From Yponomeuta sedellus (Eukaryota > Arthropoda > Insecta > Lepidoptera > Yponomeutidae), in contig OW203726.1 of the NCBI GenBank assembly GCA_934045075.1, forward strand, positions 11,749,337-11,813,336: DNA of 64,000 nucleotides, in the 5' to 3' direction. The position numbers and the translations under genes were made by a program. How positions within the stretch are numbered: position 1 is the first letter of the stretch; every line of letters starts with the position of its first letter. The notes below the pieces were generated by a model. It made no database searches and was not told the DNA's origin. It worked only from the letters and a program-made list of their open reading frames with translations. Shown here piece by piece: positions 1-14,200 of the stretch.

Positions 1-379
1 ATTCGTAAATGCAATCACACTCTGCCACGTCCACAGTCTGCGCGGTATATATCAGTACCTATCTGAAAATAAATGGTTGGCCCTCAAATTTATTATTATT
101 TAGGTATTTAATAGCTGGCTCGACGAACAAAGTGCCGCCTCAGAATCAATCAATTTTATTTTATGTTATTCGAATAATCGAAGTGAAGTCTAATTAAAAA
201 AATCAAAGATCACAAGAATTGATTAAGCCGTTCTTGATTTATAAATAGCGTATCCAACCCGACTTTGTTTTACATATAATTTATATAGAAAATAATATTT
301 TAAGATACACATTTCGTTCGTTCAATGCTTCGTCAGACACAGTCTTTTTTATAATATGCACAGCAGTGATGTCGTCATC

Positions 380-528
380 GATAACAACCCTGTATGTCCT
401 CACTGATGGGTCTCTCCCTGCATCACAGAAAGGTTAGGCCGTACTTTACCACGGGTGCAAAGTCCGGGTTGGTGGAGGATTGTAAGACAGAGGCGGGCCT
501 TAACTGTGACGTGACGCCTCCAAACTCC
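380..528 (-). mobile_element. 5S-derived SINE, 3' part
   Basis: Matches the 3' body of the repeat family seen full length at 14478-14858, including the segments reading TATGTCC and GGTTGGTGGAGGATTGTAAG. The 5S-like head is missing. Orientation is minus. Confidence 0.6.
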
Positions 529-1455
529 TAAGCAAAGAGTGGAAAGCGGGAAATCTTCACATTACCTTACAGACACACACACACACAGTTAGTCTTCAAC
601 CATTTATTGTCTTATTTATTATGATTATTTTGACTGCCATTGGAGTAGGTTATAACTACGTTGGAGTACCAGAAATGTCTACAATTACTGAACAAATTTA
701 ATACAACTTAAAATATGTTTCAGGTAGTAGAACGTATTCAAACACCGCTATGCCTGGTTATGTGTTTATTGTTGAATTGGCAAACAGCCTTTGTTGATAA
801 GTTCTGCCCAAAGTCACGTCGTGAAACGAAATGGGGCAAATATAGTATCACAAAAACTTGACGGATTGCAGCGTCATCGTACTGCCCACAGAACATAACT
901 GCCATAGCACAGAGGTTGTTTCGTGTTAGGCACCGTGTTAGGCTTGTTTCCCAGTCGGTGATGCGTGTTCTATTCTATGACGTGCTTCCGATTTTATTTA
1001 CGTAAACTTAGTACATGACTACTTGACTTCTTAACATGACTACTTTTTTTTAAGTAAAGCACAGGTTCATCCTATATAGTTTGGTTACTTCTGTGACCCA
1101 TGTTGTAAAAGTTGATAATAATAAAGATATTTATATTTGTATTTCAATATTAGATCCACAATTGAGTGTCATGCGTGATCATGCGAGACGCCTAAGGGTA
1201 TCGCTTTGTTCCGTCAGCAACTTTTCCGTCGCTCGTAAGTCTTCGTTGGCTTTATTGAAAATAAATAACTTCCACCCAACACAATCACTTGTCCAGGGCC
1301 ACGTAAGTCCTCCATTGTATAAAGTTGTCTGATTTAGCTTACTCCGAACTGTCAAATACATACATTTATTGACACTTTCGAGTCGTTTAAATGTTTGAGT
1401 GGGAAATTACCGTAACATTGTACATGATTTAAATAAAACATCTTATTCGATTGAA

Positions 1456-1940
1456 GAAGCGCTCATGGCCTAGTCAAACGGAGTGATTGGATCAATCACT
1501 TGAGTTAAGCTACAAGAGGCGCGGTCAGGTGCAGGATGGGTGACCGTCCTGTGACTACCACTAGTGGCATTTTTTATAGAAATAGAATAGAAATAGAAAT
1601 GGTTTATTTATTACACACCAATGAAAGAAAAACATTAGACACTTATAACTAAAAGTTAATACAATAGCGAAACTGTGTGTCGTGGCAATAAATGGGTACC
1701 GAGTGCTTGCTTGCTTCGCAAGGCACGTAAAACCGTTGGTGCCCGGTTTCATGTAATGGCAGGCGTTAAGCCATGTCAGAGGCCTTATGGGCAGCTTCAT
1801 AACTTCCTACAGTAAGGCCCGCCTCTGTCTTACAATCCTCCACCAACCCGGACTTGGCCCCCGTGGTGGAGTATGGCTTAACCTTCCTGCGATGCAGGAA
1901 GAGACCCGTGCCCCAGCAGTGGGTACATACAAGGGGTGAT
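1456..1940 (+). mobile_element. 5S-derived SINE with a nested insertion
   Basis: The 5' part (about 1456-1565) resembles 5S rRNA: GAGTTAAGC is followed by GGCGCGGTCAG and then GGATGGGTGACCG, the order of the 5S internal promoter. The 3' body resumes at about 1700 and ends in ACATACAAGGGGTGAT near 1940. Between them, about 1573-1695 is foreign AT-rich sequence absent from other copies, including GGTTTATTTATT and short AGAAAT runs. I read this as a later insertion into the SINE. Confidence 0.6.
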
Positions 1941-2177
1941 AGGGTTGATTCGATTGAAAAAATGGTTTCAAAAGTCAAGGTTTTCGGAAAACGTGGAAAA
2001 TCTTATGAAAACATTGTTTTAAGCTGATGAGCCAGGGGCTAATCCAGTACACGGTCAGCCATCGTGATTGACACCTATATATTATTGCGGCTTTCTCTAT
2101 AGGCATATATTATGCGTATATTATGGCATATATTATGCGGTATGTGGGATTAAAAGGTATTAATGTTTTTGTTTCAG

Positions 2178-2299
2178 TGCTCATACTTCGAAACGTATCG
2201 CAAAAGTGATTATAGTATTTATTTGGATATTGGCATTATCACTGGCTGCTCCAATGGCAATGTCTTGGGAAGTCATAATGGAAGATGCACAGGATCCCG
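2178..2299 (+). CDS. receptor exon: TM4 and start of ECL2
   Basis: Follows a T-rich tract and TTTCAG; donor GTAAGT. The first base completes a codon begun upstream; the exon leaves phase 1. Encodes HTSKRIAKVIIVFIWILA through SWEVIMEDAQDP. Confidence 0.8.
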
Positions 2300-5200
2300 G
2301 TAAGTATTAATATTTTTTTGTGTAACTTGATTCGGACATAAAAATGCATTGTTCTTAGGGAACTATAAGCTATATAACGTTATGCGTTCCACTGTAGGGC
2401 TCAGGCTCTTAGATAGAGAGTATGGGCTTAATCTCTCCGCGTGTCCATCGCGGATTAGCAATTTCAATCGCTGAGCTAGGTGAACAACTTAGACACTTAG
2501 GTTTCCTCACAATGTTTTTCTTCACAATTCGCGAGTGGTATTGCAACTATAATATCATAAAATGTACGTAACTGAGAAAAGAAGACATTGGTAGATGCCG
2601 GGATTCGAACCCACGATCCCCGAATGAGAAGACATCGTTCTACCGTTCAGCTGCCACCGCAGCTATATTAAATGTTTTTTTAAATATTTCCATTAAGAAA
2701 ACTAATTAAAGTATCAGCAAAATCATCATAAAAAAATATTTTTTTATTAGTCTGTAATAATTTCAATATATATCTAACATTTCAAACACTTATCTAAGTG
2801 TATATAAACACAGCTAGGTATTTGTAAAAGTAATTTTGCGAGATATTAAAGGGCATGATTTTATTTCAGTCACAAAATTGTTCTACAAAAAACCGTTTTG
2901 CGCTCCGACTGAATTCGGATCCAACTCACTGGCTATTTATAGACTGATACTGTATATCTTTCAGGTAAGTTTACTCTTGTGCCTTGTAGACGCAAATACA
3001 AAGACACAAATTTCACATAAGTAAACTATGTTTTCGTTCTTTCGCAGTATATTATTCCACTGTGTGTGATAACGTTTGCGTATACGCATATGGCTATGAA
3101 GCTGTGGGGGGCACGTGCTCCAGGAAACGCACAAGAGATTCGTGATGCCAACCACATGAAAAACAAAAAGAAGGTGAGTTTAGCATGCCTTTTGTAATAA
3201 TTTTATCTATTGGTCCTTGACACATTTAGGTTAGATTATGTCGTACAGTGTCAGTGGGCTGGCCATATCTCGCGAAGAACCGACAACCGCTGGAGTAAAC
3301 GTGTTCTTGAGTGGAGACCGCGACTCGGCGAACGTAGTGAAGGACTCCCTCCGACCTGGTGGGATGACAATCTGCAAAAAACTGCAGGCAGACGCTGGAT
3401 GCGGCAAGCTGAAGATAGGGCGCCGTGGCGCTCATTAGGGGAGGGTTATGTCCAGCAGTGGACTAATATAGCCTGATGATGATGAAGTCGTAAAGGATTA
3501 TGTATATAGAGATAACTATTTTTTTATAATATTGGTAATTTTGGGAACTTTATTCATATTATTATTATCACTGATACGTAAAAGTGCTGTATGTGGATGT
3601 TGTAGAAAATATATGAATTACGGCCATCCTCACAGCCGTTGGTGCCGGCTGTAATGTAATGGCAGTCATTAAGCCATTTGAGAGCCCTTATGGGCGCCTC
3701 AATAACAGTAAGGCCCGCCACTTTCTTACAATCCTCCATCAACCCAGGCTTGGCGCCCATGGTGGAGTACGGCATAACCTTCGTACGATGCAGGAAGAGA
3801 CCCATGTCCCAGCAGTGGAGACTTACAAATGGTTGATATCACTCACGGCCATCCTATCCGACTGTCGATTTGAATTGATGCTATTCTCCATTCTTGTTTT
3901 ATTTACCATGACTGTAATAAAAAAAACTATTTGGCTCAGTGGTTACGATTGTTAAAAAGTTCTCGCCCTTGTCGAAGCATTACCATTTCAAAATAAACGT
4001 ACACGACCAAAGTAAACCGTAACTATTATGTTCAATCTGGCAGGTTATAAAAATGCTGGCGCTAGTCGTCGCCCTGTTCGCGCTATGCTGGCTCCCGCTC
4101 CAGAGCTATTTGTTGCTGCAATCGTTTGTTCCCTCCGTCAATGAGTTAGTATTCTTTATATTTGTCTCTATCTACTTCATAAATACTGCTCCGAACGTTG
4201 CCAAAATAACGAAATATTTAAACGGGTTCCGGAAAAACTGTTTTTATCAACGTTGTTGTGTATGCACTTTTGGCGATTGGCAATAATGCAGTTTTGGACT
4301 TGGATAGTCATATTTTCTAGCGTTTCAAATACCTAAACGTTAGAGTTTAAAATTTAAAGGCCCAAGAAAATCTGGATAGACAGAGCTTCAATAGGGCTCT
4401 GGACTACAAATAAAGACTTAAAATTTTCCTTGCTTAAACTACATATTATGTTTTATTTACTAAGCTATTAAATATATTTTTGCAGGTATCGTTATATTAA
4501 CGTACTATTCTTCTGCTTCGATTGGTTGGCCATGAGCAACTCGTGCTACAACCCTTTCATCTACGCGATTTACAATGTAAGTATCTAATTTATGTAAATA
4601 CCCACTTCTGCAATATGTATATATGTATGATTTTAATATTGTAAAAGAATATAGTTACATAATTGTTACAATAAGAAGTTACATAATTGTTACAATAAGA
4701 CTAAAAAAACAAATTATTTGTTATACTGTAGGGGCAGTACCTACGGTGTGTTACGAAACCGGATTTTTAGACGTCTCCCTTTTTATTTCATAAACCGAAA
4801 GACTAGTTATATGTCAAACGGGTCTATTCGCGTTTACTTATTAGGTAAAACGTAGTTACCTTAGATCCAGACGTTTCGGCAGCGTTGCAGTTGCCGTGGT
4901 CACGGTTAGACTGAAGTGGCGAGTACAGTCAGTTATTGTGGGTAGTCACTTTTAGTTTTTCGCAGCGGGCTGACACACAACAGTCACTACGGTCCGGTGA
5001 TAAGGCACTTGATTTGTATTTACTTATTACTGGATTCCACGTACTTGATAGCTTGAAAAAGCTTGAAACCATCCACTCTGTTGCAATTCTTGTGTTTTAA
5101 TTTCATTTGCCTTCCGAATGATTATATAACTGTGTATGAGAATCGCGAATCATTAACAAACAAAAAGAATTTATATTAAAATTGCAGATAATTACGTAGT

Positions 5201-8200
5201 TACGTAGATATCAGTACTTTTTATTTAGGTGTACAAGAAATGCTATATTTACAAAGATATCTCTTAGAGTCGTCTAGATTTTGTGATCTCTTGTGGATCA
5301 ACACTACAAAACATACAAACATTTCTTCGAAATCTTCGAAAAAAAGGGACTAAAAACCTGAATCACTGAAATTGTAGGCATAGTAAAAAAAATTTTTTGC
5401 AATTGAAAACGAGGCTACAATATTATGTATTTTAGAAAGACAAATAAAATTGCCAACTAACATAATCCAATTCTTACCAAGAAATTTTCCTTAACGAAAC
5501 CTTTTCTGTTTCACAGATTCACAGAAAGTCAGTTATTATTAAAACACTCGTATGCGAACGCTCAAACACATTCATACATATATAACTCATGCCTGTATAT
5601 CCCAGAGGGGTAGGCATGGACCAGGCATTGCCACTTGCCACGATCCTGACAGATCACCTTCGCTTCATCAACGTGCATAAGACATTGCATGCATGCACGC
5701 CGGTTTCGGCTACTTCTTATCTTCCCCTTTGCTAATACATCCCCTATTTGGTCGATGTATGTCCGCCTGGGACGTCCCTTACCAGTCCTCCATTCACATT
5801 CGCAATATATATTTGTTTCGTCAATCTTTCTTCCTCCACATGTCCAAACCAACGCAACATTCCTTTCTCAGTTCTAGTCACTACATCCTCTTTCTGTCCG
5901 CAATGTTCTCTAATCAGACTATTGCGTACCCTGTCATTCAAAGCAATACTTCTCAGGGACCTCATTTCTACTGGATTAATTCTACTTTCTCGCTTATTTC
6001 GCCACACCCATTCTCGCCACCATACATTCAAACACACATCTCCTATATTTGGTGTCTTCGTCAACTATTAGAAATAATAAAGTCTTGCAGCTTATGCAAT
6101 AAAAAGAGCACGTCCGAAAATCGGGTCTACACGAGAGGTTCTCGCTTGGCGCCGCCGCAGACATTTTTATATGGAAGCGAAAAATTACGCCGCAATGAAC
6201 TTGATGAAAAATGGGGAAAATTAAATTCGGGGTAGGCGATGCGAAAATGGATTAAAAGTACTTAATAGCGTAGCAGCACGGGATATTGTGTAAGATTATG
6301 ACTAAAGGCGCCTCTCTGAAATTAAAATATTTCCCCTAACACGATAGCAGCACCATATCTACTTACAGTTAGTAATAACTTTCTTAAATAAGCGTGTATA
6401 ATGTATATATATCTGAAATAATTTAATCTCTTTGTACATCTACTTATTTTTCCAATGTATTGCTCCAGTCCATCCATCCAAAGGTTGTCTGGAAGAGATC
6501 ACTTTTAGTAATAAGGCCGTCGTCTGTACTCCTAGGTTAAGAAATATCTGTGATATTTCCTTTTTTATGTACAATAAAGTGTTCTCTATCCGTGTGGTCC
6601 GGACCCGGTTAAGTGCGAGTGAAGTGTGGAAGAGCAAACGGACGGACGGACAGACAAACGGACCGACGGAAAAACAGACGTAGAGGCAGTCAGATAGACC
6701 GACATAAAGTGATTCTGTAATGGGCAAGTGGTAATACAGAGAATATTTTAAAGAGGTTGGACATTTCGCTGATGGCGGCACTTGCCATTAGTTCAGTTAG
6801 GAGAGCGCTGGTACGGTTAACCAGAGGTCGCGGGTTCAAGTCCCGGCATAGGCGGAATTTTAGCCTCTAAATAGGTTTTATTTTGAAATAAAATGGTCAA
6901 ACAGTAAGTGGACCGAATAATAAAAAAATAATTAAGTTATTAATAATTAGTGGCTACTACTTTGTCGATTTGAACGAAACGAAAACTTTGAAGTTTGCCG
7001 GAACTATTCAAAACTTCATCAAAAAGTAATTGAGACAATAAATCAAACGAAGACTAATGCCGATTTGCAGTTGGTGGTAATTTGATTTCAATTTTGTATG
7101 GAGGATTGTTAAGAAATTTTATGCTACTTCGGCCACATTTAAAAGAGTTTCCTAAATTATTATTTTTTTATCAAAAAGGGGAAAGTCAAGCATAGATATT
7201 AATGTAGGTACTCGTAATTGGTTGCAGTTTATTTTGTTTTCAGGAATTCTCCATTAACAATTTCGCTTAATTTTAAATTTTTAACCTCGTTTTCTTTTAT
7301 TATATCTCGCATGGTTTAGTTTTAGTATAAGACTACCTTAAATTAGCCACGCGTAGTGATTAAGCCCGAATGATACATCTACCATATAGGGTATGTATTA
7401 GTAAAACATAAGTACCAAGTATGGCCTAACCTTTCTGTGATGCTGGAAGAGACCCATGCCCCAGCAGTACAAGGGTTGATTCTGAATTTATATTCTTATA
7501 AAGAATATTCTTATTTTATTTTATAGGCTTTTTTTTCTAAGAAGAGCCTATAAAATATGATTTATAAAGAGCCTGAGTCCAGTTATTCGTGTTGTCCGGA
7601 CAGGCTGTATAAACGGAGGAAGTATTAAATTAAATGTGAAAGGCTGTAAATACATTATGCGAGAACCCGGGTAGGCCTCTCCTTACAAACTCGAGATTTA
7701 CGCAGGCCATAAGAAAACACAGTTTTGTAATTTGTTGCAGGAGGGAGTAATTTAACACGTTGCTTGAGTACATACTTACGCTGAAATTATGTACCTAATT
7801 AAGTTTTGACGTTCTGACTAATGAATGCTTTATTTCATAAAGAATCATCAACATCGATTCAAAAGTTCTGCGTAGTGTACATGTATACACCCAAACAAAT
7901 GATGAAACTTGATTCTTAAATTTTGTCGATAAAACAAATATTTTTTCAGGCAATCGACGCGAAGCTTTCAGCGTTCTCATGGCACGGAGCTAATGTGTGA
8001 ACCAGCTCTGGCATTGTTTGATACCCCGATGTTTGAAATAAGCTGCTCGCTGAAATTTCAAATTAATTATGTAATGGCATAAAAATCTTCCTAAGAAATT
8101 AATTTTCAGTATACAGTTAATGAATGTAAAAAAGCTATTAAAGAAATGCAACTTCTTTAAACGTTTATATTTAAAACTTATTTAAGTAAATATGTAAATC

Positions 8201-11200
8201 TGTTAAGTTAATTAGTAATGTAGTTCAGATATTTTTATAAGTACATAAATATGTTAGACATAAAATATAGAAACATAGATCATAATATAAAACAAAGTAT
8301 TACGTAGTTTCAAGTGGTTATGTGAGCTTTTCCAGCAAAAAAATTGAGATCAAGCTGTTAATCGTACAAGCGCTTGCTAGGCTTCGAACCTGGCACCTCA
8401 ATCATATGAAACAACGTCTACTTGGGGAGCTATCAGCGCAATTATTTACTCAGCATAATAAAGATGAAAATAATTACTCACATCAATTTATTAATTAAAG
8501 CTTAACTGCGGTTCAGTCCATTAACATTTTACAGTGAAAATTATGTCCGTTTTCACAAACTCCGCAAATTTGTACCATCCTTTGTATGCTTTGTTTCCAG
8601 CCACAAGAATTATTAAACAGGACAGGCGAGCTTATCTCTGTTAGAGATTTATTCCAGCAAACCTTGAAGATTCTGAGCAGCAGCAAAAAACGGGTCTATA
8701 TAATAATATAGGCAAGTTAAACTACATAGACTGCAAAAACCCTTAACAATAACCTAAGCAGAAATAATACACTACATAATTAAATACCTGTAAATATAAA
8801 TAACTAAAATACATAGTAAATAATAAATAAATTTATATCTCAAAGTTATTATAGAGATAAATAGGGGGATAAGGATAATTAAGTAACTTTATACGATGTA
8901 TTGTAGTCTTATGAAATGTCACCAGCAAAGCCTGTACTATCGTTTGCGACAGCAATTACTATGAAATTTGACAGCTAGAACTGTGGCTAGAGTTAGAACT
9001 CCAACAGAAGTTTGTTTACGTAATATTGGAGTAGAAATCCAAATAATGGTACTTTACGCTTATCAGAAGCCACTTTAGTGATAAAACTGTGATCAATTTC
9101 GACAGTAAAAATTCGAATCAGTATAGTAGAACTATCACAAAAAAAACCCCTATTCTAGGGGTTTTATTGCGCTGTGTGTTTACATTGCAATGCAAAATTA
9201 CAAAGGAACTTCATTTGTCACATAAGGCGAGGAAGAACTATACAGCGACGTGACACAAGACAGCTAACTTATTTCATTTGTAAGAAGGAATTGAAACGTG
9301 GAACGAAGTTTTCTCCTCAGAACTTTTCGTACTCTTTTTAGGGTTTGCCACACAAATGAGGACAATGGGACCCTATTACAAAGACTGTGCCATTGTTCTG
9401 TCCGACTTTTACTAAAACGCTATAACTTCTGTACTTCCGAATATGTATAACGATGTCGGATATAGGCACCAACTGAATAATTAAAAACAAACGATGTTGT
9501 TTATAATTCACGATTCCCTTAAAGCACTCCATAAACACAATATAAATCGATTGTGGTAAATTCTCTCCTTTGTAAAGTTTGCAAACTTGATAAAGCTTTA
9601 TAAAGACTATTTTGTATGGTTTTTATGAAGCGTTTCAATGAACAAGGCCGAAAAATTATACTAACGCCACTTACGTTCTGTGCCACAAGAATACTGAAAG
9701 TTACAAGCTAACGTTTTAAACAATCCAATCAGGCAATTCAAAATATTTCATTGCTTTCACAGCAACAATTGTATGGATAAATTAGTTTGCTTTGGTGTCC
9801 AGAAAGCTTAAATTGGGATAGAATTTCGGGTCCAACAGCAGTTTGATTGGGCGTCTGTATGAACACATCCAGTGCATTGTGTAGTGTTTGCTACAGAACT
9901 CTTGGTTCATAAGTCCGATTCGCATTTGCACAGTTTTTTATAATCATTTGTTTTGCTTTCTTTCATTAGAAAGCTAATTGAAAAACCAAACGAGTCCTGT
10001 TAAAATGCTGTGGTTTTACCAGTAGATAGGAAAACATTTTCACAGTCGTGTATGAAAATCGGGCAAACGTGAGTCAAACTCACGCAGTGAGCGTTTCGTA
10101 TGTATAGAACATTTTAGTAACACAAAATTAAGAGTAAATACAACACTCAGGGTACTCAGAGCTTCGTGAAATTAACCAATATACTTTGGCATTTGCATCT
10201 ACCCAATGAGATGATTTATAGTGGCACCTTCATTTACACAAGAAGGGTAATGGGACCACTCGGAAGCTGAAAAACTTGGGTCATTGTGATTAGATGGAGA
10301 AGGCTTGAAGCAAGAAATTCTAAACATATTTTCTAGTCAATATTGATATTTCCGTTTACTCTGGGAAGTTAACAACTAAATTTTCGCTTAGATTTTTCTG
10401 TAAACTGTGAGGCCCTATACGCACACACAAGTATGTACTTACACCCCGTCCGTGCCTAACGTATTATCTGCAACATGACTGTATATTTTTTCATTGAAAA
10501 TACAATTTAGGCTGACTTGTGCCAACATACTCTGATCTATTAATCTTACTATAATCCAAAAACATCTTGAACTTTCAGAGCTGTGCATAGATCAATTGTA
10601 TGACTGATAACCCTGTCTGTCCGCTATTGATTCATTGATCCCAAGATATACATATATTTATGTAATGAAATACTTATCCAGTGATTTGGATCAAGTCGCC
10701 CTTATAAGATATTAAGATTGAAAGTGGCATTTTATGCAGGTATTTTGCAGAAATACATTTATTATCGTATATCGAATATATCTTTCCGAGAAACCGAGAC
10801 AGAAGTACCCAAGATTTCTTTTAAAGAACGATTTGAAAATTTTAATGTGCAATGTATCAAAATATCTGGATCTTAAACAAGCGTAGTATTGGTTTATTCT
10901 TAGCCTCCGTGTCAAACGCTAAAACTGGCATATTTTTTTGTTTTAGTCATTTTATTTAGAACCCAGTGGGTAGAACATTGGGCTGTGGAGTGAGAGACCT
11001 TGGTTCGATTCCCAGTACTGGCCAATCACATTGTTTTCTAAGTTATGTACATACGTGAAGTTACAGTGGCAATACCACTCGCTATTTGTCAAGGAAAACA
11101 TCGTGCAGAAACCTGAGTGTCTGAGGTATTAAGAATAGTTTATTTTCACAAACCTTAAAGAGTTGATACAATCTAAAATTACAACTATAGTTTATGAATC

Positions 11201-14200
11201 AACAATATCAAATACGTCAGCGCTTCAAAGCGCCAAACCGCGGTGGGCACGCCTAGTAATTTAGCCGATACTTTCTCCTGTGCCTGCAGTGGGCTTTATA
11301 AAAAAAAAATCATGGACATATTACACAGATCTCGATAGCCCTATACTAAATAATCCTTTATTTACTATTTTTATTAATTTTCCTGTAAAAAGTCTTTGAA
11401 ACGTAGTTTGTTTAGGTATATATAGGTATATGCGTGGCCTTCGGAGCGGGCGTCACTATTTGAACACCCTGTAAGCTCATTTATTTTCTAACTTTCATTC
11501 GAAATGATTATATTCTTTTTATTGCACTAACCCGTGCTAAGGACAATTTTTAAAAACCTTTTTAGAGGCTAAAAATTCCACCCATACCGAGACTCAAACC
11601 CGCGACCTCTGGCTAATCGTGCCAGCCACCTTCCTCCATTTCCTTCGAAATCCACCCCTCAAAAATCCTTAAAGATTTAAAAAAGGATTTGGAAATTCGA
11701 CTGTTTACGCTCTACATCCACGACCCGTGATCACGTTAATACGAGTATGTGTTTAGCCTGAATTTGTTGTACACTGTCCTGGTTAAAATATGTGAAAATA
11801 ACAGGGTTTGTTTGTTCTTCTGGCTTTACGAAGTTTTCTAAAGCAACTGTTTGTGGTCACCACGCGCCTCCCTGTTCTCCCTGTTCTCGAAGCGGCTTCG
11901 CGCCATTTCCCTTTTTTTTCTGTGTATTTCACTTTGTAACAATGCTTCATTATACTTCAGAATTTGGTGCATGTGTGGCACCAAATTTAAGTGATTCCAA
12001 TCGTTAAACTGTCAAATATACTAATTATCCTTAATATCTTTTTTTTTATCCTCTTTATTGTAACTTAATGTGTATGTTTATAATTATTTTCTTTTTAATG
12101 CACTAACCCGTGCTAAGGACAATTTTAGAAACCTATTTAGAAGCTAAAAATACGTACGTAATACAGAGAATATTGTTAAGAGTTTCGAAATTTCACTGAT
12201 GCCCGTGAGTCGCCCATTAGCTCAGTTGGAAAGAGCGCTGGCACGGATAGCCAGAGGTCGCGGGTTCGAATCCCGGCATGGTTGGAATTTTTAGCCTCTA
12301 AATAGATATTTATAATTGCTATATGTACCTATAATTTGTAATGGTTTATGTGAGTCTATAGTTTTTTTAATAATTATGTATATCAATACTCATATTTGCA
12401 CTAACTACCCGTCTCACTTTTCCTTCTGCAACTCTACATCGTAGGTTGTCTGGAAAAAAATTGTTCTAAGCAATAAGGCCGCCCATTGTACTGTGTGATT
12501 TTTTGTTTTGTCCTGGATTAAAGAATATTCTTATTTTATCATATCGCAAACGTCAGGATTCCGATAAAAATGGGCGCGCGTAATTAGGCCTCTGTTTTTT
12601 TTAAAAAGTTTTAAAAAAAGATGAAACTTTTTGTGAAATTACAATACAGCGACGCTTTCTGCTTCAGAAAGTTTCATTTCGTCAAAAACCATAAAAAGTC
12701 CCTTCTCACACAATCATTATGAGTTACGACTTTGAGTAACGTTATTGTTTTTACGGGATAATGCTTTTGCCGGCGGTAATTTTTTATTATTACACCTTTA
12801 AATAACATTTGTTTAAGCGCCTTTATTTATATAACTGCTACGTTTAAAGCGTTTTCAGAGTAGGTACAGTTCTTTTCCGTGAGACCTTTTGGTAACAACT
12901 GCGTAAGAGAAGTAGAAATACATCCAAAATCAACAATACATCAATGTAACTTCATCAAGTAGTATCGTTCTAAGTTTCATGAATGCAAATTCATCATGTA
13001 CTATTGGTCCATAGGAGGTAATTTCTATGACAAAAAATGGTTGTTGTATTCACCAAAATTGTATAAACGAAAATTGTGCACTTCATATTGTTTATAGCAG
13101 TACAGTCTGTTATCTTTTAGAATCGGATATATTCGTGTAATGGAAATATCGGAACTAATATGACACTTAATTTTACATACATTTTCAAAATAGTGAAGAA
13201 AGGTTTTAAACAGACCAGGAAGTAGTATTACACTCGTGTGAAAACCGAAGCCTACCCTGGAGCCCGAGGTATATTCTAAAAGCTAACAGACTGTACAGTA
13301 AGTATAAAACACACAAACAATGCGTAAAATTGATATCAGTTGCTCTAAATAAACTCACGCATTAGTATTTTCTAAGGTTAACACGAGTACTAGACATAAT
13401 TAAAACTGTTTTAATACGGATTTCACTCGTTTATTATATTTTTTTACAATTTTCCGACTTTTCGGCACTTTTATAGGTGCCGTGGTCTCGGATGACTGAG
13501 GTGATAGGCGTCTTTTTGAAAGCATTAACTGTTAGTTTACTACCCTCGGCAAAAATTACAAAAGTTTATGAAGTTACGCATTTGATTTAGCTGAATATAT
13601 TGAATCTAATTACTTATAGAAAGCTGGACAAAGCGGAGATGAAATCTTCGTTAAGTTTTTTATTAAACACTTGCTGATGAGTGATTCGTGTATTGTAAAA
13701 TGTTTATATTTTTTTTTGTACTAAACAAAACAGATTCTTAGGTGTCCTGATGAATTTTTCAATGAATGAATTTTCCAAAATGTGGAGCTTAATTTCCTGA
13801 TACTGAGTATTACTTTGTTACAGGAAAAGTTCAAGAAGGAATTCAAGCAGCGATTTACGTTTGGTAAAAAACAGAGCCGATGCCCGATGGAGAGCTTCGA
13901 AGTAAGTTCATAATTTAATTAAAAGAAAAACCTTACTAAGTGCGAGTCTGACTCGCGTAAATATAAAAGGTTACATAGGGTTTAGACCTGGAAAATTCGT
14001 TTTATTTGTATATGCGCGTGTTCGAATACTTTGCCAACTCTTTTTAATTTAGCGGAATTCCGATTTACATTTAGCCAGGCCCTAGAGTCTAATAGTTTTT
14101 CAATAGAATTATATAAGCACAACAATGGTTGTTATTTGCCTCAATTTAATGGTCTACAAAGCATAGCAGTATAATGTCATTCCAGGTGTATAGACCGCAC

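Larger units (their letters stand above)
1..2177. other. 5' flank/intron of the RYamide-receptor-like gene; SINE-rich
   Basis: No coding exon was recognised here. The receptor exon at 2178 opens in mid-codon, so this stretch should be intron. I looked for a TM3/DRY-type exon and found none. It holds a truncated minus-strand 5S-type SINE (about 380-528) and a plus-strand 5S-type SINE interrupted by another insertion (1456-1940). The short open frames present match nothing I know. Confidence 0.6.
4577..13823 (+). other. 9.2-kb receptor intron filled with repeats
   Basis: Intron between the TM7 and helix-8 exons. It contains an inverted-repeat partner (4750-5060), a minus-strand LINE fragment (5570-6075), LINE 3' ends, tRNA-derived SINEs (6731-6880, 10968-11285, 11515-11630, 12094-12312) and a MITE (13102-13295). 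From about 7.7 to 10.9 kb I see only AT-rich sequence with no convincing gene apart from a tRNA-like relic near 8365-8440. Confidence 0.7.

Noticed and set aside
5693..6235. 180-codon plus frame
   Set aside because: Antisense shadow of the LINE C-terminal coding region on the minus strand.
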